A stretch of 64,000 bases of DNA from CAVONV01 sp963697355 (GTDB taxonomy: Bacteria; Acidobacteriota; Vicinamibacteria; Marinacidobacterales; DATDRI01), in the NCBI GenBank assembly GCA_963697355.1, contig CAVONV010000022.1:124001-188000 (forward strand), in the 5' to 3' direction. The stretch's first letter is position 1, and the number at the start of each line of letters is the position of its first letter. The notes under the pieces were generated by a model, which ran no database searches, was not told the origin of the DNA, and saw only the letters and a list, made by a program, of their open reading frames with translations. Of this stretch, positions 55,602 to 63,871 are shown piece by piece. The position numbers and the translations under genes are program-made.

Positions 55602-56971
55602 ATGAGTACATCCGACAGTTCCGCGCCCCGGATCCTGGTCGCCGACGACCAGCCCGACGTCTTGGAGGCTTTGCGCCTCTTGCTCAAAGCCGAAGGCTAT
55701 CAGACGGAGACCGCCACATCGCCAGAGGGTATCTTGGGCTCCTTGGAGTCTGAGGACTTCGACATTCTGCTCATGGATTTGAACTACGCTCGAGATACGA
55801 CATCGGGACAGGAAGGTCTCAATCTTCTGAAACGGATTCAGGTTCTCGACTCTACCTTGCCCGTCGTCGTCATGACGGCTTGGGGAAGTGTGGAGCTCAC
55901 CGTAGAGGCGATGCGGAGGGGCGCTCGAGATTTCATCCAAAAGCCTTGGGACAACGCACGTTTGCTCTCCATCTTACGGACGCAGCTCGAGCTCGGGCAG
56001 GCATTGAAACGCGGCCAAATGCTCGAAGCCGAGAATCAAATTCTACGTCAGGACCAGCCCCAGCTCGTCGCCGAGTCTCCCTCGATGAAACCTGTACGAG
56101 AGCTCATCTCACGCGTGGGACCCTCCGATGCCAACGTTGTCATCACCGGAGAGAATGGAACGGGGAAGGGCGTCGTCGCCCGAGCCCTGCACAGCGTTTC
56201 GACCCGTGCCTCCAAACCGATGGTTACGGTCAATGTCGGCGGGCTTTCGGAAGGTGTCTTCGAGAGCGAGCTCTTCGGCCACGTCAAAGGGGCCTACACC
56301 GATGCTAAAACGGATCGGGTGGGTCGATTCGAGTTGGCCGATGGCGGGACGTTGTTTCTCGACGAGATCGCCAACGTGCCGCCGTCGCAGCAGCGAAAGC
56401 TCTTGCGAGTTCTCGAGACGGGAGAGTTTGAACGGGTCGGCTCATCGAAGACCCGACACGTCAGCGTTCGTATCTTGTCGGCCACCAATGCGGACCTGGT
56501 CGATGAAGTGGCTCAAGGGCGCTTTCGGCAGGACTTGTTGTTTCGTTTGAATACGATCGAAATTCACATGCCGCCGGTCCGGGAGACGGAAAGAGGATAT
56601 TCCGATTCTGGCTTCAATCTTCTTGCGACAACATGCCCAACATTACCGAAAGAAGATCGGTGGATTCGAAGACGAAGCACTCAAGTCTCTCGTCCAGTTT
56701 CCCTGGCCCGGTAACATTCGAGAATTCGATCATTCCGTCGAGCGGTCCGTTCTCATGTCCAAGGGAGAACGGATCAAGTACAGGACCTCGGATTGAGGGC
56801 TCCACGGATGATGCACCGACCAGCTTGGAGGATATGAATTTGGAGGAGGTCGAGCGTTTCCTCATTCAAAAGACCCTGACGCGGTACAATGGTAATGTCA
56901 CTCAAGCGGCGAAATCGCTCGGGTTGAGTCGTAGTGCTCTGTACCGCCGATTGGAAAGGTATAGAATCTAG
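55602..56971 (+). CDS. Sigma-54-dependent response regulator, NtrC family (two frameshifts)
   Basis: Receiver domain with RILVADDQPDVLEALR, phosphorylatable Asp in DILLMDLNYA, and the conserved Thr/Lys region VVMTAWGS and FIQKPWD. The AAA+ domain has Walker A TGENGTGKGVVARAL and Walker B LADGGTLFLDEIANV. The C-terminal Fis-type HTH contains VTQAAKSLGLSRSALYRRLER. The sigma-54 contact motif GAFTGA reads GAYTDA. The frame breaks near 56595 (around GAGACGGAAAGAGGA) and near 56785, between the AAA+ and HTH regions. All parts are recoverable to the TAG at 56969-56971. It lies between the second ATPase gene and its likely partner histidine kinase. Confidence 0.88.
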
Positions 56972-57126
56972 ACCAAAGTGCTCGTGTCCGGAAACGTGGA
57001 ACCGGAACAGCTTGGAAGAAGTGGATCGTTGCCCATCAATTTGCCTCCACCCTCTTACGGTGCCCCTCCCTGAACCTCGATTCAGGAGGCAAGAGGCAGA
57101 AGAGGATCAGCCATGACGCTCGTGTC

Positions 57127-58431
57127 ATGGCGATGGCTCTTGCCGCAGGACTCCCGGGCGTACTCGTATCGATGATCATGCTTTGGGGAGGAGACTACAC
57201 ACCCAAAGTGCAATGGACCCTCACGGTGCTCATCGTTGGCGTCTGGCTAGGATTCGCTTTTGCGGTGAGGGAGCGGGTCGTCATACCACTTCAGACCCTT
57301 TCTAATCTCCTTGCGGCCCTGCGTGAAGGTGACTATTCGATCCGTGCTCGAGGAGCACGAGCCAATGAGGCTCTCGGTCAGGTCATGCTCGAGGCAAATG
57401 TTCTCGGCGAGACGCTTTACAGGCAACGCATGGGAGCCGTGGAAGCTACCAAACTTCTCCAAAAGGTCATGGAAGAGATCGATGTGGCTGTTTTCACCTT
57501 CGATGAAAAGGAACGTCTGCGCCTGGTAAATCGGGCCGGTGAGAGGCTTCTCGCGCAAACGGACCAGCAACTTATGGGCCTCACTGCAGTCGAGTTGGGC
57601 CTGCACGAGTGTTTGGAAGGGGAAGCCGCCCGCACCCTCCAGAAATCCTTTCCTGGGAAATCGGGGAGGTGGGGACTGCGCAGAAGTGTCTTTCGTGAGG
57701 GCGGTTTGCCTCATCATATGCTCGTCCTCACCGATCTGAGCCAAGCCCTCCGTGAAGAGGAGAGGCAGGCTTGGAAAAGACTCATTCGCGTCCTCCGTCA
57801 CGAGATTGGCAACAGCTTGGCTCCGATCAAGTCCATGGCATCGACCCTGCTCTCCCTTATTCAACGGGAGCCTCCGCCGCATGACTGGAAAGACGACGCG
57901 CAGCGTGGATTGTCGGTGATCGCCGACCGGTCAGAGTCTCTAAGTCGTTTCATGGAGGCCTACAGTCGTTTGGCTCGACTTCCCCAGCCCACGTTCCAGA
58001 CAGTCGATGTCGGGGTGTGGGTCCGCAAGGTCGTCGCTCTGTCGACCAGGCTTCCCGTCGAAATCGTTGCCGGTCCCGAGTTGAGGATCCAGGCTGACGG
58101 AGATCAACTCGATCAGCTTCTCATCAATCTCATCAGAAATGCAGTCGATGCTTCCCTCGAGACTGGTGGTGGGGTCCGTGTCGGGTGGTCATTGGGACGC
58201 GGTGGGCGAGACGGACTCGAAGTGTGGGTCGAAGATGACGGTCCGGGCATACCGGAAACGGCCAATTTGTTCGTTCCTTTCTTTACGACCAAGCCGGGAG
58301 GTTCGGGCATTGGGCTGGTTCTCAGCCGTCAGATCGCAGAAGCTCATGGCGGATCGTTGACGCTCGAGAATCGGAAGGTGGGCAAAGGATGCGAGGCCTG
58401 TCTACGGTTGCCGCTTGTTGAGGCAGCATAG
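57127..58431 (+). CDS. Membrane sensor histidine kinase, NtrY-like
   Basis: About 434 residues. Two hydrophobic segments (LAAGLPGVLVSMIMLW and VLIVGVWLGFAFAV) lead to a HAMP-like linker, a PAS-like region (DVAVFTFDEKERLRLVNRAGERL), the H-box RVLRHEIGNSLAPIK (phospho-accepting His) and a catalytic domain with N-box LLINLIRNAVDAS, GLEVWVEDDGPGIPE (D-box) and GSGIGLVLSRQIAEAHGG. The reading continues upstream of the ATG with RISHDARVMAMALA, which resembles the usual N-terminus. The real start is therefore probably earlier but obscured. It should phosphorylate the NtrC-type regulator just upstream. Confidence 0.9.
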   Translation: MAMALAAGLPGVLVSMIMLWGGDYTPKVQWTLTVLIVGVWLGFAFAVRERVVIPLQTLSNLLAALREGDYSIRARGARANEALGQVMLEANVLGETLYRQRMGAVEATKLLQKVMEEIDVAVFTFDEKERLRLVNRAGERLLAQTDQQLMGLTAVELGLHECLEGEAARTLQKSFPGKSGRWGLRRSVFREGGLPHHMLVLTDLSQALREEERQAWKRLIRVLRHEIGNSLAPIKSMASTLLSLIQREPPPHDWKDDAQRGLSVIADRSESLSRFMEAYSRLARLPQPTFQTVDVGVWVRKVVALSTRLPVEIVAGPELRIQADGDQLDQLLINLIRNAVDASLETGGGVRVGWSLGRGGRDGLEVWVEDDGPGIPETANLFVPFFTTKPGGSGIGLVLSRQIAEAHGGSLTLENRKVGKGCEACLRLPLVEAA

Positions 58432-58466
58432 AAGAGGAAACGTGATACCCTGCTAGTAGGAAGTAA

Positions 58467-58485
58467 AAAGTAGGAAGTCTACTTT
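58467..58485 (+). terminator. Weak hairpin after the histidine kinase gene
   Basis: AAAGTAG (58467-58473) pairs with CTACTTT (58479-58485) over a five-base loop, followed by ATTCTTTCT. The stem is short and AT-rich, so termination would be inefficient. Confidence 0.3.
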
Positions 58486-58540
58486 ATTCTTTCTCCTTCG
58501 TCTGGTAAGAGGACTTGGTCGTCTACTTCCCATCAATTCC

Positions 58541-58558
58541 GACACGATATAATGTGTC
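58541..58558 (+). promoter_or_regulatory. -10 box inside an inverted repeat upstream of yhhQ
   Basis: TATAAT at 58548-58553 lies inside the repeat GACAC-N8-GTGTC (58541-58558). No good -35 is visible at the normal distance, so an activator or an unusual promoter is possible. Transcription from it would give a leader of only about 10 bases before the yhhQ ATG. A preQ1 riboswitch is therefore not placed here. Confidence 0.4.
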
Positions 58559-58567
58559 TTCATTTTG

Positions 58568-59314
58568 ATGATGAAGGCAGAAGATAGGCTCTCTCGCGGT
58601 TCTTCCTCCGATCCTCTGTACGAACGGCTTTATCTCATCCTCGCTGCGCTTTTTATTGCGGCTCTCGTTTCCTGTAACCTCATCTTTCAAAAGTTCTTCA
58701 CATGGGAGCTGTCATTTTTCGGATGGCGTTACACGTTCCAGCTGTCCGTGGGTATCTTGCCCTACCCTTTGACCTTCCTTGTAACCGACGTCTTGTCAGA
58801 GATTTACGGGCGGGAACGAGCCACCCGAGTCGTCACCAGCGGGCTTTTTGCGAGCTGTTTCGTTCTAGGGCTCATCTTCGTGGCCGATGTGGTTCCGGCG
58901 ACTTCCTGGAGTCCTGTCGATGAGGCAACCTTCAGTCGGGTCTTTGGACTCTCTTGGGTGGCCGTCACGGCCTCCATGGCGGCCTATCTCGTCGCGCAGT
59001 ACATGGACATTCGGTTTTTCCTCTTCTGGAGACGACTCACTCGAGGCCGCCACCTTTGGTTGAGGAACAACGCGAGCACGATTTCCTCTCAAGTCCTCGA
59101 TACGGCGGTCGTGAATGGGCTACTCGTCGTCATGGGTGCTGCGGGGATGACCTGGGGCCGATTTCCGCAGCTTTTCTGGAACGGAGTCTTGTTCAAGTGG
59201 GTGGTGGCGCTGGCCGATACGCCGGTGTTCTATGCGGCGGTTTTACTCCTCAGAAACAGATTTCCATCGGAGGTGGCGGTCGTCGAGAAGGAGGAACGGA
59301 TCCTTTCTAGTTGA
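58568..59314 (+). CDS. yhhQ: Queuosine precursor transporter (YhhQ/VUT family)
   Basis: 248 residues with six to seven helices. Family motifs are LFIAALVSCNLIFQKFF, PYPLTFLVTDVLSEIYGRERA (the conserved TDVLSEIYG) and RNNASTISSQVLDTAVVNGLL. It imports 7-deazaguanine queuosine precursors (preQ0/preQ1) for tRNA wobble modification. The start may be the ATG at 58568 or 58571. The 3' end overlaps the convergent GNAT gene by 8 bases. No other queuosine gene is in the window. Confidence 0.92.
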   Translation: MMKAEDRLSRGSSSDPLYERLYLILAALFIAALVSCNLIFQKFFTWELSFFGWRYTFQLSVGILPYPLTFLVTDVLSEIYGRERATRVVTSGLFASCFVLGLIFVADVVPATSWSPVDEATFSRVFGLSWVAVTASMAAYLVAQYMDIRFFLFWRRLTRGRHLWLRNNASTISSQVLDTAVVNGLLVVMGAAGMTWGRFPQLFWNGVLFKWVVALADTPVFYAAVLLLRNRFPSEVAVVEKEERILSS

Positions 59315-59924
59315 TGGCATCCACCAAAGTACGCATACTGAGGTGGCTCTTCAGAATGTCAGGACCGACCTTCTTGCTCAGATACACTTTGGATTCACGG
59401 TTGTCGATAACGCTACGCTCGAACTTGATGACTTCGAAGTGGAGGTGGTCGAGCGTGCCACGCATGCCGTAGAACTTGTTCTTTGTTTTTACGAGGATTT
59501 CCTTGAATCCGTGCTCGAAGGCCCATACTTCCTGCTGCTCGGTAAGAGCCCGGAAGAATCCCTGCCCACGCCAGTCGCTTCTGGTTCCACCAATCCAGCT
59601 GTAGAGGATTCTCCTACCTTCAAAATCGATGGTGTCACGGACATGATCCAGGAGATCTCGCAAGTTCGGGTCGGTCTCGCGAGCATAGAGCTCGTGGCTC
59701 ACCTTGAACGACACCGGCACGATCTGGGATGGGTCATCCGGGAGGTGAGCCTCGGTCATCAATATACAGTGAATCCGGTCAGAGAGCCGAGCCAGGATTT
59801 CGTCGGCGGTCTTCTTTCGATCGAACTCGCCAAAGAACTCTTCGATGTATTGGATTTCGAGGGCACCCCGTTCCAGGGGATATTGTTTGATACGATACTC
59901 CCTGTCCTCGTGCATGTGGGACAT
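59307..59924 (-). CDS. GNAT-family N-acetyltransferase-like protein
   Basis: 205 residues. The acetyl-CoA binding part is read from LYSWIGGTRSDWRGQGFFRALTEQQEVWAFEHGFKEILV (the R/Q-x-x-G-x-G/A-type turn is RGQGFF), followed by KNKFYGMRGTLDHLHFEVIKF. The N-terminal half (IQYIEEFFGEFDRKKTADE, VPVSFKVSHELYARE) also fits the GNAT fold. The substrate is unknown. Divergent from the duplicated secreted protein gene and convergent, with overlap, with yhhQ. Confidence 0.75.
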   Translation of the reverse strand: MSHMHEDREYRIKQYPLERGALEIQYIEEFFGEFDRKKTADEILARLSDRIHCILMTEAHLPDDPSQIVPVSFKVSHELYARETDPNLRDLLDHVRDTIDFEGRRILYSWIGGTRSDWRGQGFFRALTEQQEVWAFEHGFKEILVKTKNKFYGMRGTLDHLHFEVIKFERSVIDNRESKVYLSKKVGPDILKSHLSMRTLVDAIN

Positions 59925-59981
59925 TATATACGGAACGGATAGTCTCGTCGTCTCGATCGTCGGGAGAAACGGAAGGGAAGA

Positions 59982-61277
59982 ATGATGCAGAACGGGAGTT
60001 ACAAGTTGATAGAACGCGAGGTGTTGTTGGGGGCAGCGGGCCTATTGTGCCTGTCTTGTGCGGTCTATGCCCAAGCGCCGCGTCAGACACAATCTGACGA
60101 CTACACACGGTATGAGCTCCTCGAACCCGAGACCGAGAGCTTTAGAATCACCTACGATGTCACGGCGACGACGGCCGGCGCCAAGTACTACTACAATGCG
60201 ATTCGGGTCGGAAGCAAGCCTACCGTTCACGCGGTCTACGACCTGATGACAGGTCGGGAGCTGGAATGGAGTATCGTTGACGGCAGCGTGGCGAAGCAGG
60301 GTGGCGTTACGCACGCCAACCCAGAAGGGAGCTACATCCAAGTCGAGCTCGCTCGAGCGGTCCCCGAAGGAGGCGAGGGCAGGATTCGAATCGACAAGAC
60401 CTACAAAGACCCCGAGAGTTATTTCCGGAAAGACGACGATATTGTTTTCTCTCGCTCATTGGGGATCAAGAGAAATGCAATCCTGTTGCCTGCCGGTTAT
60501 GAGCTCATCAAATGTAACTTCCCTTCACAAGTCGTGACCGAGACGGACGGGCGAGTCAAGGTGAGCTTCATGAATCGGGGACCGGCTGGTGTGCCTTTCG
60601 AGGTCCATGCTCGTCGACTACCGTCCCAAAAGGATGAGACCGGTGTTTCCAAGAAGGTCGAGCAGCCGGATTCACCTCCTTCCATGTCGGGCCGTCCCTC
60701 GGGTGCGAGGATCGACTACACGTTCTCGGAGCGTGCATTTCAAGACAGAGAAATCGTCTATTTCCTTCAACAGCCGGAAACGCATTCGTTCCGTTTGTAT
60801 CATGACTACACGGAGGACAGGGAAGGAGTCGATCGCTATCTCAATGTCGTTCGAGCAGGAAGCCGTGCGACCCATCCGTCCGCAAAAATACTGGATACCG
60901 GCGAAACCCTGAAAGTGGAGACTCTGAAGGGCCAGGAGATCAAGGAGAAGGGTATCGATATCGGGAGCGAGGTGACCGAGGAAACGGAAGTGGTCGTGAT
61001 TTGGTTCGAGCCGGTGAAAAAAGGGCAATCGGTCAGACTCCGGATCGAAGAGACCTACACTGACCCGGGACGCTTTTTGATAGCGCGTGACGAGTTGATT
61101 TGGGACCGGAGCTTCGGCCGTCCCCGAAATACCGTCATTCTTCCGGAGGGCTGGTACGTCACCACCAGCTCGATTCCAGCAGTGGTCGGCGAAACAGATG
61201 ACGGCCGCATCCAACTCGACTTTGTCAACGATCGTCCAGGCAACATCGATGTTTATTTGAAAGCGAAGCGTCGATAG
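59982..61277 (+). CDS. Secreted protein with two tandem homologous domains, function unknown
   Basis: 431 residues with a signal peptide (LLGAAGLLCLSCAVYAQA). The mature part is an internal duplication. The first copy is about residues 38-215 and runs from ESFRITYDVTATTAGAKYYYNAI through KTYKDPESYFRKDDDIVFSRSLGI to PSQVVTETDGRVKVSF. The second copy, about residues 265-431, has the same order: HSFRLYHDYTEDREGVDRYLNVV, EETYTDPGRFLIARDELIWDRSFG, PAVVGETDDGRIQLDFVND. The two copies share the Y-x-N-x-V/I-R, T-Y-x-D-P and W/F-S-x-S-G-stepped strand pattern. No catalytic residues are obvious. It is probably periplasmic, perhaps ligand binding. Intact. Confidence 0.75.
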   Translation: MMQNGSYKLIEREVLLGAAGLLCLSCAVYAQAPRQTQSDDYTRYELLEPETESFRITYDVTATTAGAKYYYNAIRVGSKPTVHAVYDLMTGRELEWSIVDGSVAKQGGVTHANPEGSYIQVELARAVPEGGEGRIRIDKTYKDPESYFRKDDDIVFSRSLGIKRNAILLPAGYELIKCNFPSQVVTETDGRVKVSFMNRGPAGVPFEVHARRLPSQKDETGVSKKVEQPDSPPSMSGRPSGARIDYTFSERAFQDREIVYFLQQPETHSFRLYHDYTEDREGVDRYLNVVRAGSRATHPSAKILDTGETLKVETLKGQEIKEKGIDIGSEVTEETEVVVIWFEPVKKGQSVRLRIEETYTDPGRFLIARDELIWDRSFGRPRNTVILPEGWYVTTSSIPAVVGETDDGRIQLDFVNDRPGNIDVYLKAKRR

Positions 61278-61470
61278 AAATGTAAACGCTCGCGTGATGC
61301 TGCAAAAACTCTTTCAGTGCTTGCTTCGGCCAGAGGTAGCTACAGTATCCACCTGATTCATATTGGCCACAAAAATGGATGAAATGACCCTCTCCGCTCG
61401 ACTGGACGGGGTATCGTATTTGCACGCTCTCCATCAACTTGCGCTAGGAGCTTGACAAGGGGAAGAAGCG

Positions 61471-62064
61471 ATGAGAGCGAAGGTTGCCGTGGTGGCCCTC
61501 TTCAGTTGGGCTACCATCATCACATGCGGTTTCGCGGACCGGAGAGATCAGGCACATCAGCCCGAAAAGGTCATGGACGTCGTCGGTGTGGAGCCGGGGA
61601 TGGTGATCGGCGAAGTCGGTGCGGGACGAGGTTACTTCACATTCTGGTTGTCTAGTCGTGTCGGCGAGGCGGGGAAGGTCTATGCCAACGACATTGTCCC
61701 GGGCGTGTTGAGATCCGTTCGCGAACGGTGTGAGAGAGATGGTATTACCAATATCGAAACGGTCTTAGGGGAGGTTGACGATCCGTTGCTACCGGAGGGC
61801 GCGCTCGACATGGTCTTCATCGTCAACGCATTCCACGACCTCACTCATCCAGTGGTGTTGCTCAATAGCCTAATATCCAGTTTGAAACCGGGGGCGACGG
61901 TCGTCATCATCGACCGCGATCCTGAAAAGTACCGGTCCGCCCGCGACCATTTCCTGAGCAAAGAAGAGGTGCTCGAGACCATCGCTCAATCGGACTTTGC
62001 GCTAGACCGAGTCGAGACGTTTTTGTCGGAACACAACATCTATGTCGTTCGCCCAAAGAACTAG
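61471..62064 (+). CDS. Secreted class I SAM-dependent methyltransferase
   Basis: 197 residues. An N-terminal hydrophobic signal (VAVVALFSWATIITCGFA) is followed by a methyltransferase domain. It has VIGEVGAGRGYFTFWLSSRVG (SAM loop), VYANDIVPGVLRSV (acidic ribose contact) and DMVFIVNAFHDLTHPVVLLNSL. The H-D-L/H-T-like segment matches the PCMT/UbiE-type family that recurs as secreted proteins in Acidobacteriota. SAM is cytoplasmic, so an exported SAM enzyme is puzzling. It may be a membrane-tethered cytoplasmic protein or use another methyl source. Substrate unknown. The next gene starts 14 bases downstream. Confidence 0.8.
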   Translation: MRAKVAVVALFSWATIITCGFADRRDQAHQPEKVMDVVGVEPGMVIGEVGAGRGYFTFWLSSRVGEAGKVYANDIVPGVLRSVRERCERDGITNIETVLGEVDDPLLPEGALDMVFIVNAFHDLTHPVVLLNSLISSLKPGATVVIIDRDPEKYRSARDHFLSKEEVLETIAQSDFALDRVETFLSEHNIYVVRPKN

Positions 62065-62077
62065 TCAGGGGGAAAGC

Positions 62078-62996
62078 ATGAAAACCCGTTTCCTGTTGTT
62101 GGGACTGACCGTGGTCCTCGTGTCTGCAGCCCATCCCGTGACTCCTGATGTCCACGGGGATTATCTGGGGCAAGAGCCGCCGGGAATGACGCCGGAGAAT
62201 CTTTGCCCCTGGAATCGTATCGACGGAGAAAAAGGAACTGAACTCGGTGTTCACACCGGATGGAAACGAGTTCTACTTCTCACTCTCACAGGACGGCCGC
62301 TACATCATAATGGTCATGCGTCAGGAGAACGGTCGATGGACCGATGCGGAAGTGGCTTCATTTTCGAAGGACTACCGCAACGTGGACATGGCCGTTTCTT
62401 CTGACGGACAACACCTCTATTTTGGGTCCAACCGGCCCCGAGCAGGGGAGAGTGCTCCCCGGGAGGGTTTTGACATTTGGGTGGTGAATCGGGCCGGTGC
62501 CGGGTGGGGGGAACCGGAGAATCTGGGGCCACTGGTGAACGCTGGTGAGCATCAGATTTACCCCACGGTAACCCGGGATCTGACGCTTTATTTTCAGTCT
62601 CGACGGGAAGGAAATATCGGTGGCTCGGACATCTATCGTTCCCGGTGGGTGGATGGGAAGTATGCAAGGCCGGAAAACCTGGGAGACGCCATCAATTCCG
62701 AAGCCAACGAGGGGGATGTTCTCATTGCACCCGATGAGAGCTTCCTGGTCGTGTCCACGCGGGGTCTTTCCGATAGCCTCGGAGGGAGCGATCTATACAT
62801 CAGTTTTCGCCGCCCGGATGGGACGTGGACCAAGGTCAAGAACATGGGACCGACCATCAATTCCGAGGCAACTGAATACTGTCCTATGCTCTCGCCCGAT
62901 GGGAAATATCTCTTCTTTACCAGCACTCGAAGTGGCGACGGAGACATTTATTGGGTGGATGCCAAGGTCATCGAAGAAATGAGGCAGACCTACTGA
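62078..62996 (+). CDS. Secreted TolB/PD40-type beta-propeller protein (one frameshift)
   Basis: The signal peptide is RFLLLGLTVVLVSAAHP. Five or more PD40-like strands follow (VFTPDGNEFYFSLS, AVSSDGQHLYFGSNR, YPTVTRDLTLYFQSRRE, IAPDESFLVVSTRGL, MLSPDGKYLFFTSTRSGDG). The frame shifts by one base near 62200. After it the expected FAPGIVSTEKEL continues, so a single deleted base is likely. Propellers of this type bind proteins or peptides in the periplasm and do not act as enzymes by themselves. It probably follows the methyltransferase in one transcript. Confidence 0.85.
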
Positions 62997-63175
62997 AACC
63001 CGATTCGCCCCGATCTACGACCATAAACCTGCGTAGACGCTTCGGGCTGGGGCAGGGGACAATCGATCCATCCGGAGATTCATCCGAAACCATGAAGATG
63101 CCGAAGAAGAAGCGATAAACCGATGCGGAGCAATTCACGAGGCCTAACACCGATGGCGAACGAATAGGAGGTCGC

Positions 63176-63550
63176 ATGCGTGTGATGGTTTGTACCCTGG
63201 CAATATGCATGTTCGCCGTGCTTGTGGCGGCACAGGATCCGGTCCACACCGACGGGGACAAGTACAACCTCGTATTGGAGAACGACCGTGTGCGCGTCCT
63301 GGAGTACCGAGACAAGCCCGGCGACAAGACGCTGTTACATTACCACCCGGATTTCGTGATGCACGTGGTGAGTCCTTTCACGCGCCGTTTGACGTTCGAG
63401 GACGGTCGCACCGTCGACCGGAGCTTCACGGCGGGTCAGACGGTCTGGATGGAAGCGCAGACCCACATTGGCGAGAACATCGGAAGAACCGACACCCACG
63501 TGTTCATTGTCGAGCTCAAGGAACCAAGGACAGCTCCAAAGGCGAAATGA
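63176..63550 (+). CDS. Secreted cupin-domain protein
   Basis: 124 residues with a signal peptide (VMVCTLAICMFAVLVAAQ) and an AGGAGG ribosome site. The cupin core is read from DNLVLENDRVRVLEYRDKPGDKTLLHYHPDFV-like segments: the metal-binding His pair LHYHPDF, a Glu-containing VWMEAQTHIGENIG and the final His of TDTHVFIVELK. It is a single-domain cupin, perhaps a small enzyme or binding protein of the periplasm. The reaction is unknown. Confidence 0.85.
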   Translation: MRVMVCTLAICMFAVLVAAQDPVHTDGDKYNLVLENDRVRVLEYRDKPGDKTLLHYHPDFVMHVVSPFTRRLTFEDGRTVDRSFTAGQTVWMEAQTHIGENIGRTDTHVFIVELKEPRTAPKAK

Positions 63551-63871
63551 ACGGCCAAAGGGAACAGCGGGCGGACCGGAACGCGTCGAATGCGATGAAG
63601 CTGTCAGTCCGAGCCGTCACGGCCCTTGCTGGCGCAAGGTCCGTGCCATCTCAGCCAGCACTTAACGCAGACGTTAGCCCGACGTCGCCAATAAGGAGTG
63701 ATGTTTGGTGTTCGATGGAAGAATTCGGAGCGCCACGTTTGCAACGATCAAACACTTCACTCGAGTAGACGGCGCGGCATTTGAAAGGTGCCGCCGCAGC
63801 TCAGTTCACCTGTCTAGTTGGCGGCAAGCGGCCGACTCAAGCGTTGTCATTCACGGAAAGGACAAACGATC
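63551..63871. other. Intergenic region before the VIT1-like gene
   Basis: About 320 bases without a gene. A GACGTTAGCCCGAC piece around 63668-63681 looks superficially like one half of an integron attC site, but no matching partner was found. No promoter hexamer pair is clear. Confidence 0.3.

Noticed and set aside
63660..63690. Possible integron attC site (GACGTTAGCCCGAC)
   Set aside because: Only one half-site-like piece is present, with no matching inverse core at a suitable distance and no integrase or other cassette.
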